64,000 bases of DNA from Gammaproteobacteria bacterium (GTDB taxonomy: Bacteria > Pseudomonadota > Gammaproteobacteria > Xanthomonadales > SZUA-36). A program made the position numbers and the translations under genes. Within the stretch, counting starts at the first letter, position 1. The number at the start of each line of letters is the position of its first letter. The stretch lies in the NCBI GenBank assembly GCA_024277815.1, contig JAJRUM010000020.1, positions 62,001 through 126,000 on the forward strand, in the 5' to 3' direction. Below are positions 1 to 9,428 of the stretch, piece after piece. Under the pieces are notes generated by a model that was not told the DNA's origin, made no database searches, and worked only from the letters and a program-made list of their open reading frames with translations.

Positions 1-590
1 AAGGTGATCCGGTGCAACTTGTTCAGTTCGCGGAAACGCGCCATCAGCTTTTCAAGACTGGCCGAGTCAAGATTGGCAGTCGGTTCATCCGCCAGCACAA
101 GCTTGGGCTGGCTGACAATAGCCCGGGCTACAGCCACCCTTTGTTGCTGTCCACCCGATAACTGCGCTGGGCGACGATCCTCCATGCCCTGCAGGCCCAC
201 TTCTGCCAGTATCCGGAAAGCGCGCTGTTTTCGCTCGGAAGCACTGACACCCTGCACCTGCATGACAAACTCAACATTCTCCCGTGCACTGAGAACCGGT
301 ATCAGGTTGTACGCCTGGAAGACAAAGCCAATACTGTGCAGGCGTAAATCTGCCAGTGCCGCTTTTCCCAACTGGTCAACCCGCTCCCCGTCAATTGAAA
401 TCTTGCCGCTGTCCAGCTTGTCCAGGCCACCAATTGCATTCAGCAAGGTGGTCTTGCCAGAGCCCGATGGGCCGGACAAACACACAAAAGAGCCCTGCTC
501 GATTTCAAGACTGACATGATCCAGGCCTTTGATGACCGCATCACCCTGCTGGTAATACTTGCACAGGTCTACACAGCTTATAGCGGCCAT
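1..590 (-). CDS. ABC transporter ATP-binding protein, LolD/MacB type (partial)
   Basis: This is the ATPase of an ABC system that couples ATP hydrolysis to FtsX-type permeases in the inner membrane. Reading from the ATG at 590, the Walker A motif GPSGSGKTT is at about residues 40-48, the signature LSGGQQQR follows, and Walker B with LVLADEPTANLD comes near the window edge. The 3' end, including the H-loop, lies outside the window, so only about 196 codons are visible. It lies 34 bases downstream of two permease genes on the same strand and is probably the last or a late gene of that operon. LolD, MacB and YbbA ATPases share this sequence signature. The neighbouring LolA-like protein favours a lipoprotein or lipid-related export role, but that is inference. 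Confidence 0.93.
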   Translation of the reverse strand, partial: MAAISCVDLCKYYQQGDAVIKGLDHVSLEIEQGSFVCLSGPSGSGKTTLLNAIGGLDKLDSGKISIDGERVDQLGKAALADLRLHSIGFVFQAYNLIPVLSARENVEFVMQVQGVSASERKQRAFRILAEVGLQGMEDRRPAQLSGGQQQRVAVARAIVSQPKLVLADEPTANLDSASLEKLMARFRELNKLHRIT

Positions 591-624
591 ACAACCCCTC
601 CTTCAATGCTCTTGACTGCTCCGT

Positions 625-1854
625 TCAAGATGTTCTCGCAATGGCTTCGACCGGCAGGTAGCGGGCGGCCCGCCAGGCCGGTAACAGGCTGGTGGCAATA
701 CCCAGAACAATGACAACCACATTGGCCAGCACCAGATCCGGCCACTGCAATACCGGATACATGACACTGGCCGCACCCATCATTTCCAGGCCCTGTGCCA
801 CGCCCGACAGGTCAATGCCATCACGCAGCACATAGATAGTAGTGACCGCCAGCAGGTTTCCAGCCAGCAACCCCAGTAACAACAACAATAGCGACTCCAA
901 CAGGAACTGGTAAACAATCGCGGAAGGCCGCATTCCGAGTGCCTGCATCAGGCCAATCTCCCTGATCCGTTCAAATACAGCCATCATCAAGGTATTTACC
1001 AGCCCAAAAGACAAAGCTAAAAACACGACAACCATCCAGACCAGCACAAAACCGTCCATCACCCGCATCATGGTCGACAGGTAAGGGTCCAGCTCAAGCC
1101 ATGATGATACCCTGGCATCTGTTTCTGCCTGAATTTTGTCTGCCAATACCTGTGGATGCCGGTAATCATGCCCCCGAACAGCAATCTCAGACACCTCACT
1201 GCCCATTCCCAGCATGGTCTGAACAACCGACCGGCCTGCATAAACAATATTCTCCTCCCGACTCTCCAGATCAGCTCGGAAGACCCCGACAATCCTAAAA
1301 CCCCGGTCTGCAATAGAATTACCGGGATCCTGGCTCATGATCACAATCCGCTTGCCCAGGCGGGTGTCAAGTCGCTGCAACAGTTTCCGGCCGATGACAA
1401 GGCCACGATCATTCGCGCCGACCAGAAAGCGGCCCTGAGTTATGTCATGGATATCAAAACCTAAGGCCTGTTCACCTTCGGGATCAACCCCAATCAATGT
1501 GACACCCCGATTTTCGTATTCACTGGAAATCATTGCGGGCACTTTCACCCGACTGGTCCAGGCCGCCACCAGCGGGTCTCCCAATACCTGCAATAACGAT
1601 GGATCCGGGGCAGGTAAACTGTGTGTCACTGACGGATCGTCAAGATAATTCGGGGCATGAATCTGGACATAGCCGGGCAAGGTATCCAGCGCCTGGGTCA
1701 CCATATTGTCAACCATGCCGCGCAATACGGCCGTCATGAAAATCATCGCCCACACGCCCACCGAAATAGCCAGTAACATGATCATCGTGCGTCTGTAATT
1801 GCGCCACAAGTTGCGCCAGGCCAAAGTACTTACTGCAACGACCCCCAATCGCAT
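625..1854 (-). CDS. ABC transporter permease, FtsX/MacB (LolC/E-like) family
   Basis: This 409-residue inner-membrane permease has the usual architecture of the family: an N-terminal transmembrane helix (about residues 20-45), a periplasmic MacB_PCD-type domain of roughly 220 residues, and three C-terminal helices (about 270-400) forming the FtsX domain. The segment around ERIREIGLMQALG is the conserved cytoplasmic coupling region after the second helix. Its ATG overlaps the stop codon of the upstream permease by one base (TGATG), which indicates translational coupling. Both permeases and the ATPase are collinear, so two different permeases probably form a heterodimer, as in LolCDE. The substrate cannot be read from the sequence. 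Confidence 0.9.
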   Translation of the reverse strand: MRLGVVAVSTLAWRNLWRNYRRTMIMLLAISVGVWAMIFMTAVLRGMVDNMVTQALDTLPGYVQIHAPNYLDDPSVTHSLPAPDPSLLQVLGDPLVAAWTSRVKVPAMISSEYENRGVTLIGVDPEGEQALGFDIHDITQGRFLVGANDRGLVIGRKLLQRLDTRLGKRIVIMSQDPGNSIADRGFRIVGVFRADLESREENIVYAGRSVVQTMLGMGSEVSEIAVRGHDYRHPQVLADKIQAETDARVSSWLELDPYLSTMMRVMDGFVLVWMVVVFLALSFGLVNTLMMAVFERIREIGLMQALGMRPSAIVYQFLLESLLLLLLGLLAGNLLAVTTIYVLRDGIDLSGVAQGLEMMGAASVMYPVLQWPDLVLANVVVIVLGIATSLLPAWRAARYLPVEAIARTS

Positions 1855-3095
1855 CAGACTGCTCTCATCGCGGCAACCGGTCGCAGGCTATAGAGCTTCA
1901 GCGATGGATAAATTGCCGCCAGCAGGCAAAACACAAAGACCACCACGGGCCCCATCAGCAGCGATACAAGACTGACTTTGGGATACATGACCGATGGTAG
2001 GTTAAATTTATCGGTAAGCTCCTCCATGCCCGGGTAGGCAAAACCCGCATGCGAGAAATAACTCGCAACCAGGCCACCCAATAACACACCCAGCAATAGC
2101 CCCAGCAGTGCCATCAGGAAAGTTTCAAGCAGTACCAGCAACGCCAGTTGGCGCGGCATAATACCCAGTGCCATGATCACACCAAACTCCCGGGTGCGTT
2201 CAAGCACTGACATGAGCTGGGTATTGAGCACACTGAACGCAACCAGCACAATCAGCACCGCGTACATGAACCAGGCGCTGGTCATATCTGCCTGGATCGC
2301 CTGCTTGAGGCCCGGCATTAACACGTCCCAGTCCAGTACCAGTAAACTGTTTTTTGAACCCGCAACACCCTGCAGTGACTTGAGCATGGCGGGCACACGG
2401 CGCAAATCCGGTACCGACACGGCAACCACGTGACCGCTGCCACCCATTGAGAATACATCCTGAAAATAGGCCAGAGGAATCTCTGCCAGGCCACGATCCA
2501 GCTCAGTTGCACCTGAATCAAACACCCCGACAACCGTAACCACCGCGGCGGCAAAAGAGCCATCTTTTCCGGTACCGAGAAAGGTAAGTTCATCACCTGT
2601 CGCTACCCCGAGGTTGCGCGCGGCAATGCTGCCGATCACCATCTCAGCTGCATCAGATCCGGCCAGGTAACGGCCGCTCTCCAGCAAGCCCGGCAATGTA
2701 GAAATACCTGCTTCCTGCTCCGGTTCTACACCCGCGATCTGCATCGCAAATGACCGGCCTTCACTCGACACCAGGGCAAAAGCAAACGCCCTGGCAGCAA
2801 CTTTTGCGGCAGGAAACTGAGTACGGATTTCTGCTGCAAGCAGACTGATATCATCGACGGCAAGGCGCATTTTCTGGCTTTCATGATAGCCCTCGTGCTG
2901 TATCTGCATCTGGCCACTGAAAATACGCAGGCTGTTCTCGATCATCATGTCATATGATCCGAGTTGCAGTGCGATCATGAATACCAGCAACATATTGGAG
3001 AAAATCATCGCCAGTGCTGTCAGCCAGGTACGCCGCTTCTGACGCCAGATATTGCGCCACGCCAGACGAAAACTCAGACCGATGCTAGCACGCAC
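1854..3095 (-). CDS. ABC transporter permease, FtsX/MacB (LolC/E-like) family
   Basis: This is the second permease of the cassette, 413 residues long, with the same layout: N-terminal helix at about residues 20-45, a large periplasmic domain, and three C-terminal helices from about residue 275. The coupling motif ERTREFGVIMALGIM is visible. It shares family and topology with the next gene but is not a close copy, which fits a heterodimeric permease pair. It lies 45 bases after the LolA-like gene and overlaps the following permease gene by one base. LolE-like, MacB-like and uncharacterised lipid-export permeases all fit. Confidence 0.9.
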   Translation of the reverse strand: MRASIGLSFRLAWRNIWRQKRRTWLTALAMIFSNMLLVFMIALQLGSYDMMIENSLRIFSGQMQIQHEGYHESQKMRLAVDDISLLAAEIRTQFPAAKVAARAFAFALVSSEGRSFAMQIAGVEPEQEAGISTLPGLLESGRYLAGSDAAEMVIGSIAARNLGVATGDELTFLGTGKDGSFAAAVVTVVGVFDSGATELDRGLAEIPLAYFQDVFSMGGSGHVVAVSVPDLRRVPAMLKSLQGVAGSKNSLLVLDWDVLMPGLKQAIQADMTSAWFMYAVLIVLVAFSVLNTQLMSVLERTREFGVIMALGIMPRQLALLVLLETFLMALLGLLLGVLLGGLVASYFSHAGFAYPGMEELTDKFNLPSVMYPKVSLVSLLMGPVVVFVFCLLAAIYPSLKLYSLRPVAAMRAV

Positions 3096-3140
3096 CGCAT
3101 GTCCCTGGAGTAAATGCCACGAGTGTCACCGGCGTAACCT

Positions 3141-3890
3141 TTACTGGCGAGGATTTCGCAGATTGGACAGGGTAAAAATTCCGCTTGGAAGATCGAGATC
3201 AAAAGCAATACTGGTCACCGTCAGTTCGGTCCACTCATCCTTCGAATCCACTTTTCCCATACGCAAAACCCTGGCAACCATCCGCCCACCCATTTCCACA
3301 ACATCGCGGGCCCGCATAACTTTCACCAGTTCGCCATCCTGGTCCCAGTACTGCTCTTCCAGCAGCACGAAGTCATCACGTATCTTCAGCACCTCCTTAC
3401 CCCAGACCACCGGCGCATCTTCATGTGGAATAGCCTCGATGATATAAACCGTATGGCCATCTACCTGCTCCTGGCCACTCAAGCTGTGCTCATACTGCTC
3501 CAGAATATCCGTAGATTTGCTGATGTCCTTGTTGGAGAAGTCACTGCCCATCCATCCCTGGCTCATCATCGAAGAGGGAATCTTGATAATGCGGTTGATC
3601 TTTGGAGAAAAGCTCCACATGCCCCTGTCTTTTAACAGGGTTCCATTGCCCTTGTCCTTTTTCGGGGCTGTGACTCTCACCAGGGACAACTGGTCACCTT
3701 CACTCCAGGCCCGCATGGACATGGAACGTTGCCAGTCAGCACGGTGGATTGTCATGGTCATTTCAGAATAAGAGTTTGTACCACGCCAATGATCCATGGC
3801 TGCCCTGACCATCTCACGGGCATCGACCACCTCAGCTGCCAGCAGACCACTGCTGGACAGGGCCGCCCACAACAACAAGAGTGTACGCAT
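3141..3890 (-). CDS. Outer-membrane lipoprotein-sorting protein, LolA-like fold (PF17131 type)
   Basis: This exported protein of about 249 residues belongs to the LolA-like family often encoded beside FtsX-type ABC permeases. I chose the ATG at 3890 because AGAGGT lies six bases upstream and the protein then starts directly with a signal peptide (MRTLLLLWAALSSSGLLAAE). An in-frame start 45 bases upstream lacks these. Family-typical stretches include the APKKDKGNGTLL region and the PKINRIIKIP and SDFSNKDI segments, which in the family form the half-barrel that holds lipid or lipoprotein. It is the first gene of the four-gene minus-strand cassette. A periplasmic carrier that works with the ABC exporter is the natural inference. 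The cargo is unknown. Confidence 0.85.
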   Translation of the reverse strand: MRTLLLLWAALSSSGLLAAEVVDAREMVRAAMDHWRGTNSYSEMTMTIHRADWQRSMSMRAWSEGDQLSLVRVTAPKKDKGNGTLLKDRGMWSFSPKINRIIKIPSSMMSQGWMGSDFSNKDISKSTDILEQYEHSLSGQEQVDGHTVYIIEAIPHEDAPVVWGKEVLKIRDDFVLLEEQYWDQDGELVKVMRARDVVEMGGRMVARVLRMGKVDSKDEWTELTVTSIAFDLDLPSGIFTLSNLRNPRQ

Positions 3891-4282
3891 TGTACCTCTG
3901 CTTACGCCTTCCATATCGTTCATTCCTGCAACCACCCGGCTTAAGGTAAGGATAGTACGCCCGCGATGTTATAACCAGAGATTCGCAGGCGGCTGTATAA
4001 TTCGCTCGCGCATTAACTTCAACTTAACGCCAGCCAAGTATTATTTATTGATGGGAAACACTTTCTATAGTGCCAGCAACAGGCCCGGGCTGGTCCATTT
4101 TTCTTACAGTCCTGGAGTCAAAGGTGATCTGCAACGATTTTTTGATGACATTACACCTGAATTTGGTTGGACCACCCGGTACGGTACTCAGGTAAAATGT
4201 GTCTGGGTGCTGGTTATCGCTGCTTGTGGATGGAAATAGACATGCAGGTGATGAGCCCCATATTGAAGCTACCGGAATTAGT
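3891..4282. other. Divergent intergenic region
   Basis: About 390 bases lie between the start of the LolA-like gene (minus) and the chosen start of the DUF2914 protein (plus). It must hold promoters for both directions. I see no convincing paired -35/-10 elements, no strong inverted repeat and no RNA gene. Part of it (from 4199) could be coding if the downstream gene uses an earlier start. Confidence 0.5.
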
Positions 4283-6541
4283 ATGAGACGTTTTATCAGT
4301 AAAGTTGTGCGTCTGGCTATCGCGTCACAACTCGCATTCGCCTGCGCAATAATACAACCTGGCGGGAGCGTCAATGATCAGGCATTGCTGCAGAATCAGC
4401 GCACCGCGAGTGGCGTTCTTGATTTACAGGAACTGGCTGAAATTGACGTACTGGTCAAACTGGATAACCCGCATCTTTCCCGGCAAATCGCCGCTGGACT
4501 TAAGGCTCAGGCCTCCGCAACCGGCGACTTTTATTTTCGCAAACTTAAGATACAGTTTGGTGGGCAGTTCATAGCCCTGCAGGCCTCCGTCAATATTGCG
4601 GACAATACCGGTACTGTCATCAACGCCTCGGTAGCGGGTGACATATTGCTCGACTACAGCAATAACCGGCTGGTGTGGTTTCCACTTTTCAGCCAATTAC
4701 AAATCAGATCTACTGAATTCTCATTTGAAAACCAGTTTTACGAAGCAGCCACAACTGAGTTGAACGCTACGGTATTACAGCGCCTCAATGCTGACATTAC
4801 CAATACTCTGGTGCTTTATGGCAACAATGTCATCCCGCTGGAAGCAGTACCATTGGCTGAGGTTCAAGTCGGCACATCCCTGCCCGGTTTGGGCAGTGCT
4901 GTGGCCAGTCACTCGCAGAAATTGAATGGCGTCTTTGTAGTGGCCGCCAGCGCAATGTTGATTGAAACCGGTGTCACCACCATTGCCCTGGACATGAACT
5001 TCATTCCCGACCTGTCCACCTGCCCCGCTGATATTGAAGTGTCCAGAGCAGTGTTTGCCATGGATGTAGTCGCGAGGGAACCTGTAGGCCTGGCTCACAA
5101 CATGACCGGTTCGGATAGCCTGCATTACTTCTATTCAGAGATCTCCGGTGCCAGGCGACCGATGACAATCATCCACTACTGGTTTGCGGATGGGCAACCA
5201 ATAGCCGTTGAAGAACTTGCCGTTGGCCCAAGTGAGCGCTGGAGGACCTGGTCTGCCAAAGGCTTTGCCAGTCCGGGGGCTTCGCATTGGGAGGTCCTCG
5301 TGGTTGAAAAGGAATCGGGTTGTATTTTGCGTTCCCAATCCATCCGCACACTGGCTCCGGAGTTGCTGGTTCCGTCAAATATCGAAGTTGACTCATATTC
5401 TGCTTTTGCAGATCTGCGCGCTGCATTTAACACCCGAATCGACCGTTTTCCAATTAGCTCAAACACCCCGAAAATTGCCCTTATCGAAATCAGGCGACCT
5501 TTTCTCCAGGATGTATTCAAGTTATCTGTTGCTGACTTACACATAGAAGCAGCGTTTGACAAGGATGCCCTGTCAAAACTGCAGTTTGGTGCGCAGATGC
5601 TGCCATTTGAAACCCGCGACATTGTCTGCGAGCAGCGCAGTTGTCCTCCCCCTCGTGTTTGTGTCGCGCAGGTTACGCAGTGTAAACGGCTCAGGGATAC
5701 GCGCGACTGCTCATCATGCCTTTTTTACAACCCCTTGAATAACCGCTGTGTCAGCCAGGCCATTGACCCTATTTGTGAAGCCGTTCGTAACCGTCACAAT
5801 ATCAAGTACACGGCCGACCGCGCGGCCTGTATTGCAAATACAACGGCCAGCAAGCTGGATTGCGAACAGTTAAATACCCAAGCTGCACGCAGTTGCGAAA
5901 TTGAATCCGGGATTGAAGTATCTGCCTGTGAGAGTGTCAAGACAGGCATTGAAGCACTCACGGTGCTGGCCTCAGTCCATGCGAACACAAGCACCCGGGG
6001 GGTGCTCAGTGCGGTGTTCTCAAGGTTCAGAATCGAAGATGATTTTTCCCGCCTCAAAATGGATATGTCGCTGAAGTCCGACCTGACAGTCACGGGCCAG
6101 TTGGAATTCGAGCCTGGCAAGATTCCAACACCGCTGCGTGCGTGCATCAACGCCTGGAGCGTTCCTTTTACCAGCCGTGCAGTGGCTGTAAGTTCCGCCA
6201 ACAGCATTCTTACCACAATCGAAGTAGGCAAAACTGCCCTGACTGCAAACTGGTCCGGGTTTGCCATGCCTCTGAGCATGACACCCTCTCCATTGGAATC
6301 GGTCTTTGTCAACAACCCTCAACTGTTGGCCAACTGTGGAATTGGGTTAACCGTCAAGAAGGTCGCGCAGGTAATTGCAGGCGACGATGCAGAGTTTTTT
6401 TCCGGGCAAATGAAACTGGACGTTCAGCCATTGCCTACCGTCATAAAATTATCCCCGGCCACAGTGACCTACGGCAGTCATAACTTTAGCGCAGAGGCCG
6501 TGCTGGGTGAAAACTACCTGAGGTATGACATCGGCAGATAA
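4283..6541 (+). CDS. Large exported protein with DUF2914 domain and cysteine-rich segment
   Basis: I do not recognise the whole protein. From the ATG at 4283 it has 752 residues and starts with a signal-like stretch (MRRFISKVVRLAIASQLAFACA). An in-frame start at 4199 is possible but places 28 polar residues before the hydrophobic core. Residues about 250-360 match the DUF2914 pattern: REPVG, a DSLHYFYSEI strand, HYWFADG, RWRTWSAKGF, then W-x-V and a G-x-I-L turn. Residues about 449-549 carry 12 cysteines, including CPPPRVC, CSSC and NNRC, suggesting a disulfide-bonded or metal-binding module. The flanking regions are beta-rich and lack recognised motifs. The gene stands alone between divergent and convergent neighbours. 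A periplasmic or surface location is inferred from the signal peptide and cysteines. Confidence 0.8.
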   Translation: MRRFISKVVRLAIASQLAFACAIIQPGGSVNDQALLQNQRTASGVLDLQELAEIDVLVKLDNPHLSRQIAAGLKAQASATGDFYFRKLKIQFGGQFIALQASVNIADNTGTVINASVAGDILLDYSNNRLVWFPLFSQLQIRSTEFSFENQFYEAATTELNATVLQRLNADITNTLVLYGNNVIPLEAVPLAEVQVGTSLPGLGSAVASHSQKLNGVFVVAASAMLIETGVTTIALDMNFIPDLSTCPADIEVSRAVFAMDVVAREPVGLAHNMTGSDSLHYFYSEISGARRPMTIIHYWFADGQPIAVEELAVGPSERWRTWSAKGFASPGASHWEVLVVEKESGCILRSQSIRTLAPELLVPSNIEVDSYSAFADLRAAFNTRIDRFPISSNTPKIALIEIRRPFLQDVFKLSVADLHIEAAFDKDALSKLQFGAQMLPFETRDIVCEQRSCPPPRVCVAQVTQCKRLRDTRDCSSCLFYNPLNNRCVSQAIDPICEAVRNRHNIKYTADRAACIANTTASKLDCEQLNTQAARSCEIESGIEVSACESVKTGIEALTVLASVHANTSTRGVLSAVFSRFRIEDDFSRLKMDMSLKSDLTVTGQLEFEPGKIPTPLRACINAWSVPFTSRAVAVSSANSILTTIEVGKTALTANWSGFAMPLSMTPSPLESVFVNNPQLLANCGIGLTVKKVAQVIAGDDAEFFSGQMKLDVQPLPTVIKLSPATVTYGSHNFSAEAVLGENYLRYDIGR

Positions 6542-7006
6542 AAATGCCGGAGGAGGTGTGCGTCCCTGCACAATATAAACTCCGACCGGCCAGAAGAGCC
6601 CAGAATCACTAAACTTACATCCATGCAAGTTTCGCTAACTCTGTCTTGACTCAACTGCCAGTCGCCTGATTCCTGTTGCCCGTGCTTTCTTCGCTACCGG
6701 AAAAAAATGGTGTCAGCAACCAGGGTCTATCCGGATCTTTGTTTCCCAGGAAGTCAGCAAGGGATGAACTGAATAAGGTAAAACAAAGATCACGGTGTAA
6801 TAGTAGTCGAGCTTGCTGAACAGATATTGAAACAAACATGAACACAAGGTAAATTCTTGATGAAAGAATGCTAAAACTGAGGAGCGTAGGTAGCGGTTTT
6901 TTCTACTATATAATCTTATTTATCAATATGTTACAGAATATTGTAGATATGTTTTCAAGAAATTCTTACGCTTATTTAACAATTACAAGAACACTGAAGA
7001 ACCAGC
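6542..7006. other. Intergenic region, AT-rich on the right side
   Basis: About 465 bases separate the convergent ends of the DUF2914 gene and the response-regulator gene. The part from about 6840 to 7000 is clearly richer in A and T than its surroundings. Short open frames here have no ribosome-binding site or recognisable protein signature. I found no clear stem-loop followed by a T-tract, and no RNA family I know. Confidence 0.5.
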
Positions 7007-7687
7007 TTATTTATCCATATTCAGGCGATATCCCAGCCCCCGAACCGTTTCAATCATGGAGTTTTCAGATCCGCCATCAATTTTTTTACGCAACTTGCCG
7101 ATGTAGACATCAACGACGTTGGTCAATGGATCCATATTCAAGCCCCATACATTACTGAGTATGCGCTCCCGGCTGAACAGGGTTCCAGGGTTACTCATTA
7201 ACAATTCTATAATCGCCAATTCCTTAGCCGTCATTTTTATTTCGTTGTCAGCAACTGAAAAACGCAGGGATTGCCGGTCAAATTTCAGTGGACCTACCGT
7301 TAACACCTGCTGTTCACCTTCAATGGCAGCACTTCTGCGTATTATGGTTTCGATACGGGCCAGCAGTTCTTCAAAAGAGAACGGTTTGGTCACGTAATCA
7401 TCAGCACCCATACGCAAACCCGCAATGATGTCCTCAAGGCTATCCAAAGCCGAAAGGATTATCAGCGGGGTATTGATTTTGTTCATGCGCAGCTGCTGGC
7501 ATACCTCGTGACCATGGATTCCCGGCAGCATCAAATCCAACAGCAGCAAGTCAAAATCACCTTCAAGCGCCAGCGTCAAACCAGACTCACCATCTTTTGC
7601 TATAACGCAGAAATGGCCTTCAGCACGTAGCCCGCGCTCCAGGAAGTTGGCTATTCGTTCTTCGTCTTCAACGATTAATATTCTCAC
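7007..7687 (-). CDS. OmpR/PhoB-family response regulator
   Basis: This 226-residue two-component regulator has a receiver domain (about 1-115) with the acidic pocket E7-D8-E9, the phospho-acceptor D51 in DLLLLDLMLPG, and the conserved Lys at residue 101 in TKPF. The C-terminal winged-helix DNA-binding domain (about 130-225) has the typical TAKELAIIELL and SRERILSNVWG segments and ends with VRGLGYRL. Its start overlaps the stop of the upstream histidine kinase gene by four bases (ATGA), so the pair is translationally coupled. The signal and target genes are not evident from the sequence. Confidence 0.96.
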   Translation of the reverse strand: MRILIVEDEERIANFLERGLRAEGHFCVIAKDGESGLTLALEGDFDLLLLDLMLPGIHGHEVCQQLRMNKINTPLIILSALDSLEDIIAGLRMGADDYVTKPFSFEELLARIETIIRRSAAIEGEQQVLTVGPLKFDRQSLRFSVADNEIKMTAKELAIIELLMSNPGTLFSRERILSNVWGLNMDPLTNVVDVYIGKLRKKIDGGSENSMIETVRGLGYRLNMDK

Positions 7688-9285
7688 GCCACGGCCTTCA
7701 ATTTATCCTCAGCCGGTAAACTGACGGTTGCGACTGCGCCTTTCCCCGGTTCTCCTGTTAACGAAATACTACCCCGGTGCGCCTCAACGATTGCTTTTGC
7801 CACAGGCAGGCCCAGTCCGGTACCGTGAGCATGACTCTGAGCCTTACCACCGCGGAAAAAGCGCTGGAATGCTTGCCTTGCTTCCTCTTCGGTCAGACCA
7901 ATACCATTGTCTTGTATTGTCACTACGACCTCCCTTTCCCTTCTTTCAAGAACGACTTTTACCGTGTCACCTGGCTCAGAATATCGCAAAGCATTGTCAA
8001 TCAGAATGGCAAAAACCTGACGCAAACGACCGGCGTCGCCCATTACTACCGAGTTCTCGTCATCAAATGACTGTAGCAACTCGACCTTGCTCTTCTCCGC
8101 GTTCGCAATGAAGCCGTTACATACCGGACCAAGCAGGTTTCCAACCGAGACAGGACGAACTTTCAACCGTGGCTCGCCTGCATCAGCCCGCACCATGAAC
8201 AACAGGTCATCAACCAGGCGGGTTGCCTGGTCAACCTGCTCAATGATCCGCTCAAGTGCATCCCGGTACTCGGCCTCTGTCCTGTCGTTTCCGCGCATGG
8301 CAATTTCTGCCTCACCCCGAATGACAGTCAGCGGTGTGCGGAATTCGTGGCTGATATCGGCCAAAAGTTTACGCCGGTTTTCATCCACCATGGCAAGCAT
8401 ATCATTGCTGCTTTTCAATGCACGTGTGCGTTCGTCAACCACTGCCTCCAGGCGCACATTCGAGTCGTGCATGCTGGTCCGGTGGCCCGCGAGTTCAAGG
8501 GCCATAGTGTTGAAGGCCTCACGCAGGTGCTCAAACTCTTTTTCCTGCAACTCCGGAATCCGGTGCATCAGGTCGCCGTTTGTAAAGGCCCGGACCCCGG
8601 TGTGCAAAACATCCACGGAACGGGTCAGGCTACGGGAGAAAAACCACACAACCAAGCCGGTTACTGCGGCCAACACCAACATGAACAACGGTAATACAGA
8701 GGTTATATAACGTGACAGCGAAATGGCTTCGCGGTTGGCATCAGCGACTTCCTTTACATTGGCAACCAGGGTGTCGCCCATCAATGCCGAGAACAGTTCT
8801 GCCGTCCCCGAACTGTACAGTGCCTCCCATTCTGCGCCAGCGGCTTCATGGTCAGCTGCATCCAGCGCCTGCGCAATCGCTTCACCGGAAGTGATAATGT
8901 TCTCCACCAGGTTTTCCAGGACCTTCAGATCGTCCAGCTCATGGCGATCAAAGTCTGCTCCACGCAAGGCCGTTCTGTCTGCCAGTGCTGACCTGATCTG
9001 TTTGATGGTGGCCCGCAGGGCGTGGATGTTCTCCTGCCATTGCGGTAAATCAGCGACCTTCTCCGCAGCGATACTCTTGCGGATCAGCGCTAGCTGCTGC
9101 TCAGTCTGCGCCGCAAGCAGACGGTGGCTGTTGAGCACCGAGTTAGCCAGGGCTATCCGTTCAACATCATGTTCAAACCACTGTACGCTGTCATAGAAAT
9201 ACCACGCCAAGGCCAGCGTTATCGCCAGCATGGCTCCAAAAGCCAGGTGCAATTTGCGGCTAAATCGTGTTTTCGATGCTGTCAT
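7684..9285 (-). CDS. Sensor histidine kinase (HAMP, HisKA, HATPase)
   Basis: This inner-membrane sensor kinase has about 533 residues from the ATG at 9285, a start that places the first helix (about 12-31) near the N-terminus. A longer frame to 9381 would add 32 residues with little support. A periplasmic, mostly helical region spans about 32-195, followed by a second helix (196-217), a HAMP linker, and a coiled-coil stretch. The phospho-accepting H313 lies in ISHEFRTPLTVIRGE. The ATPase domain shows the N box (DNALRYS), G1 (DNGIGL), the F box (FQRFFRG) and G2 (GTGLGLP). It is transcribed first and overlaps the regulator gene by four bases. The helical periplasmic domain suggests a four-helix-bundle sensor, but the ligand is unknown. 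Confidence 0.95.
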   Translation of the reverse strand: MTASKTRFSRKLHLAFGAMLAITLALAWYFYDSVQWFEHDVERIALANSVLNSHRLLAAQTEQQLALIRKSIAAEKVADLPQWQENIHALRATIKQIRSALADRTALRGADFDRHELDDLKVLENLVENIITSGEAIAQALDAADHEAAGAEWEALYSSGTAELFSALMGDTLVANVKEVADANREAISLSRYITSVLPLFMLVLAAVTGLVVWFFSRSLTRSVDVLHTGVRAFTNGDLMHRIPELQEKEFEHLREAFNTMALELAGHRTSMHDSNVRLEAVVDERTRALKSSNDMLAMVDENRRKLLADISHEFRTPLTVIRGEAEIAMRGNDRTEAEYRDALERIIEQVDQATRLVDDLLFMVRADAGEPRLKVRPVSVGNLLGPVCNGFIANAEKSKVELLQSFDDENSVVMGDAGRLRQVFAILIDNALRYSEPGDTVKVVLERREREVVVTIQDNGIGLTEEEARQAFQRFFRGGKAQSHAHGTGLGLPVAKAIVEAHRGSISLTGEPGKGAVATVSLPAEDKLKAVA

Positions 9286-9428
9286 GGTAATAATTAAAAG
9301 CCTGATTCCTGCCAGCGGGCAACCGCAAGGATAGCAAAAATCGACCCCCACCTGTGACTCAACCGGGAGCACGGCGCCCATGTAGACTAGAATACCGCCA
9401 GCTAAAACTTACCAAGGAGTGCCGCCAA

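Noticed and set aside
4-519. Open frame of 171 codons on the plus strand
   Set aside because: It is antisense to the ABC ATPase, whose Walker A, signature and Walker B motifs are all on the minus strand.
8087-8710. Open frame of 207 codons on the plus strand
   Set aside because: It is antisense to the histidine kinase; its product is Ser/Arg-rich without any motif.
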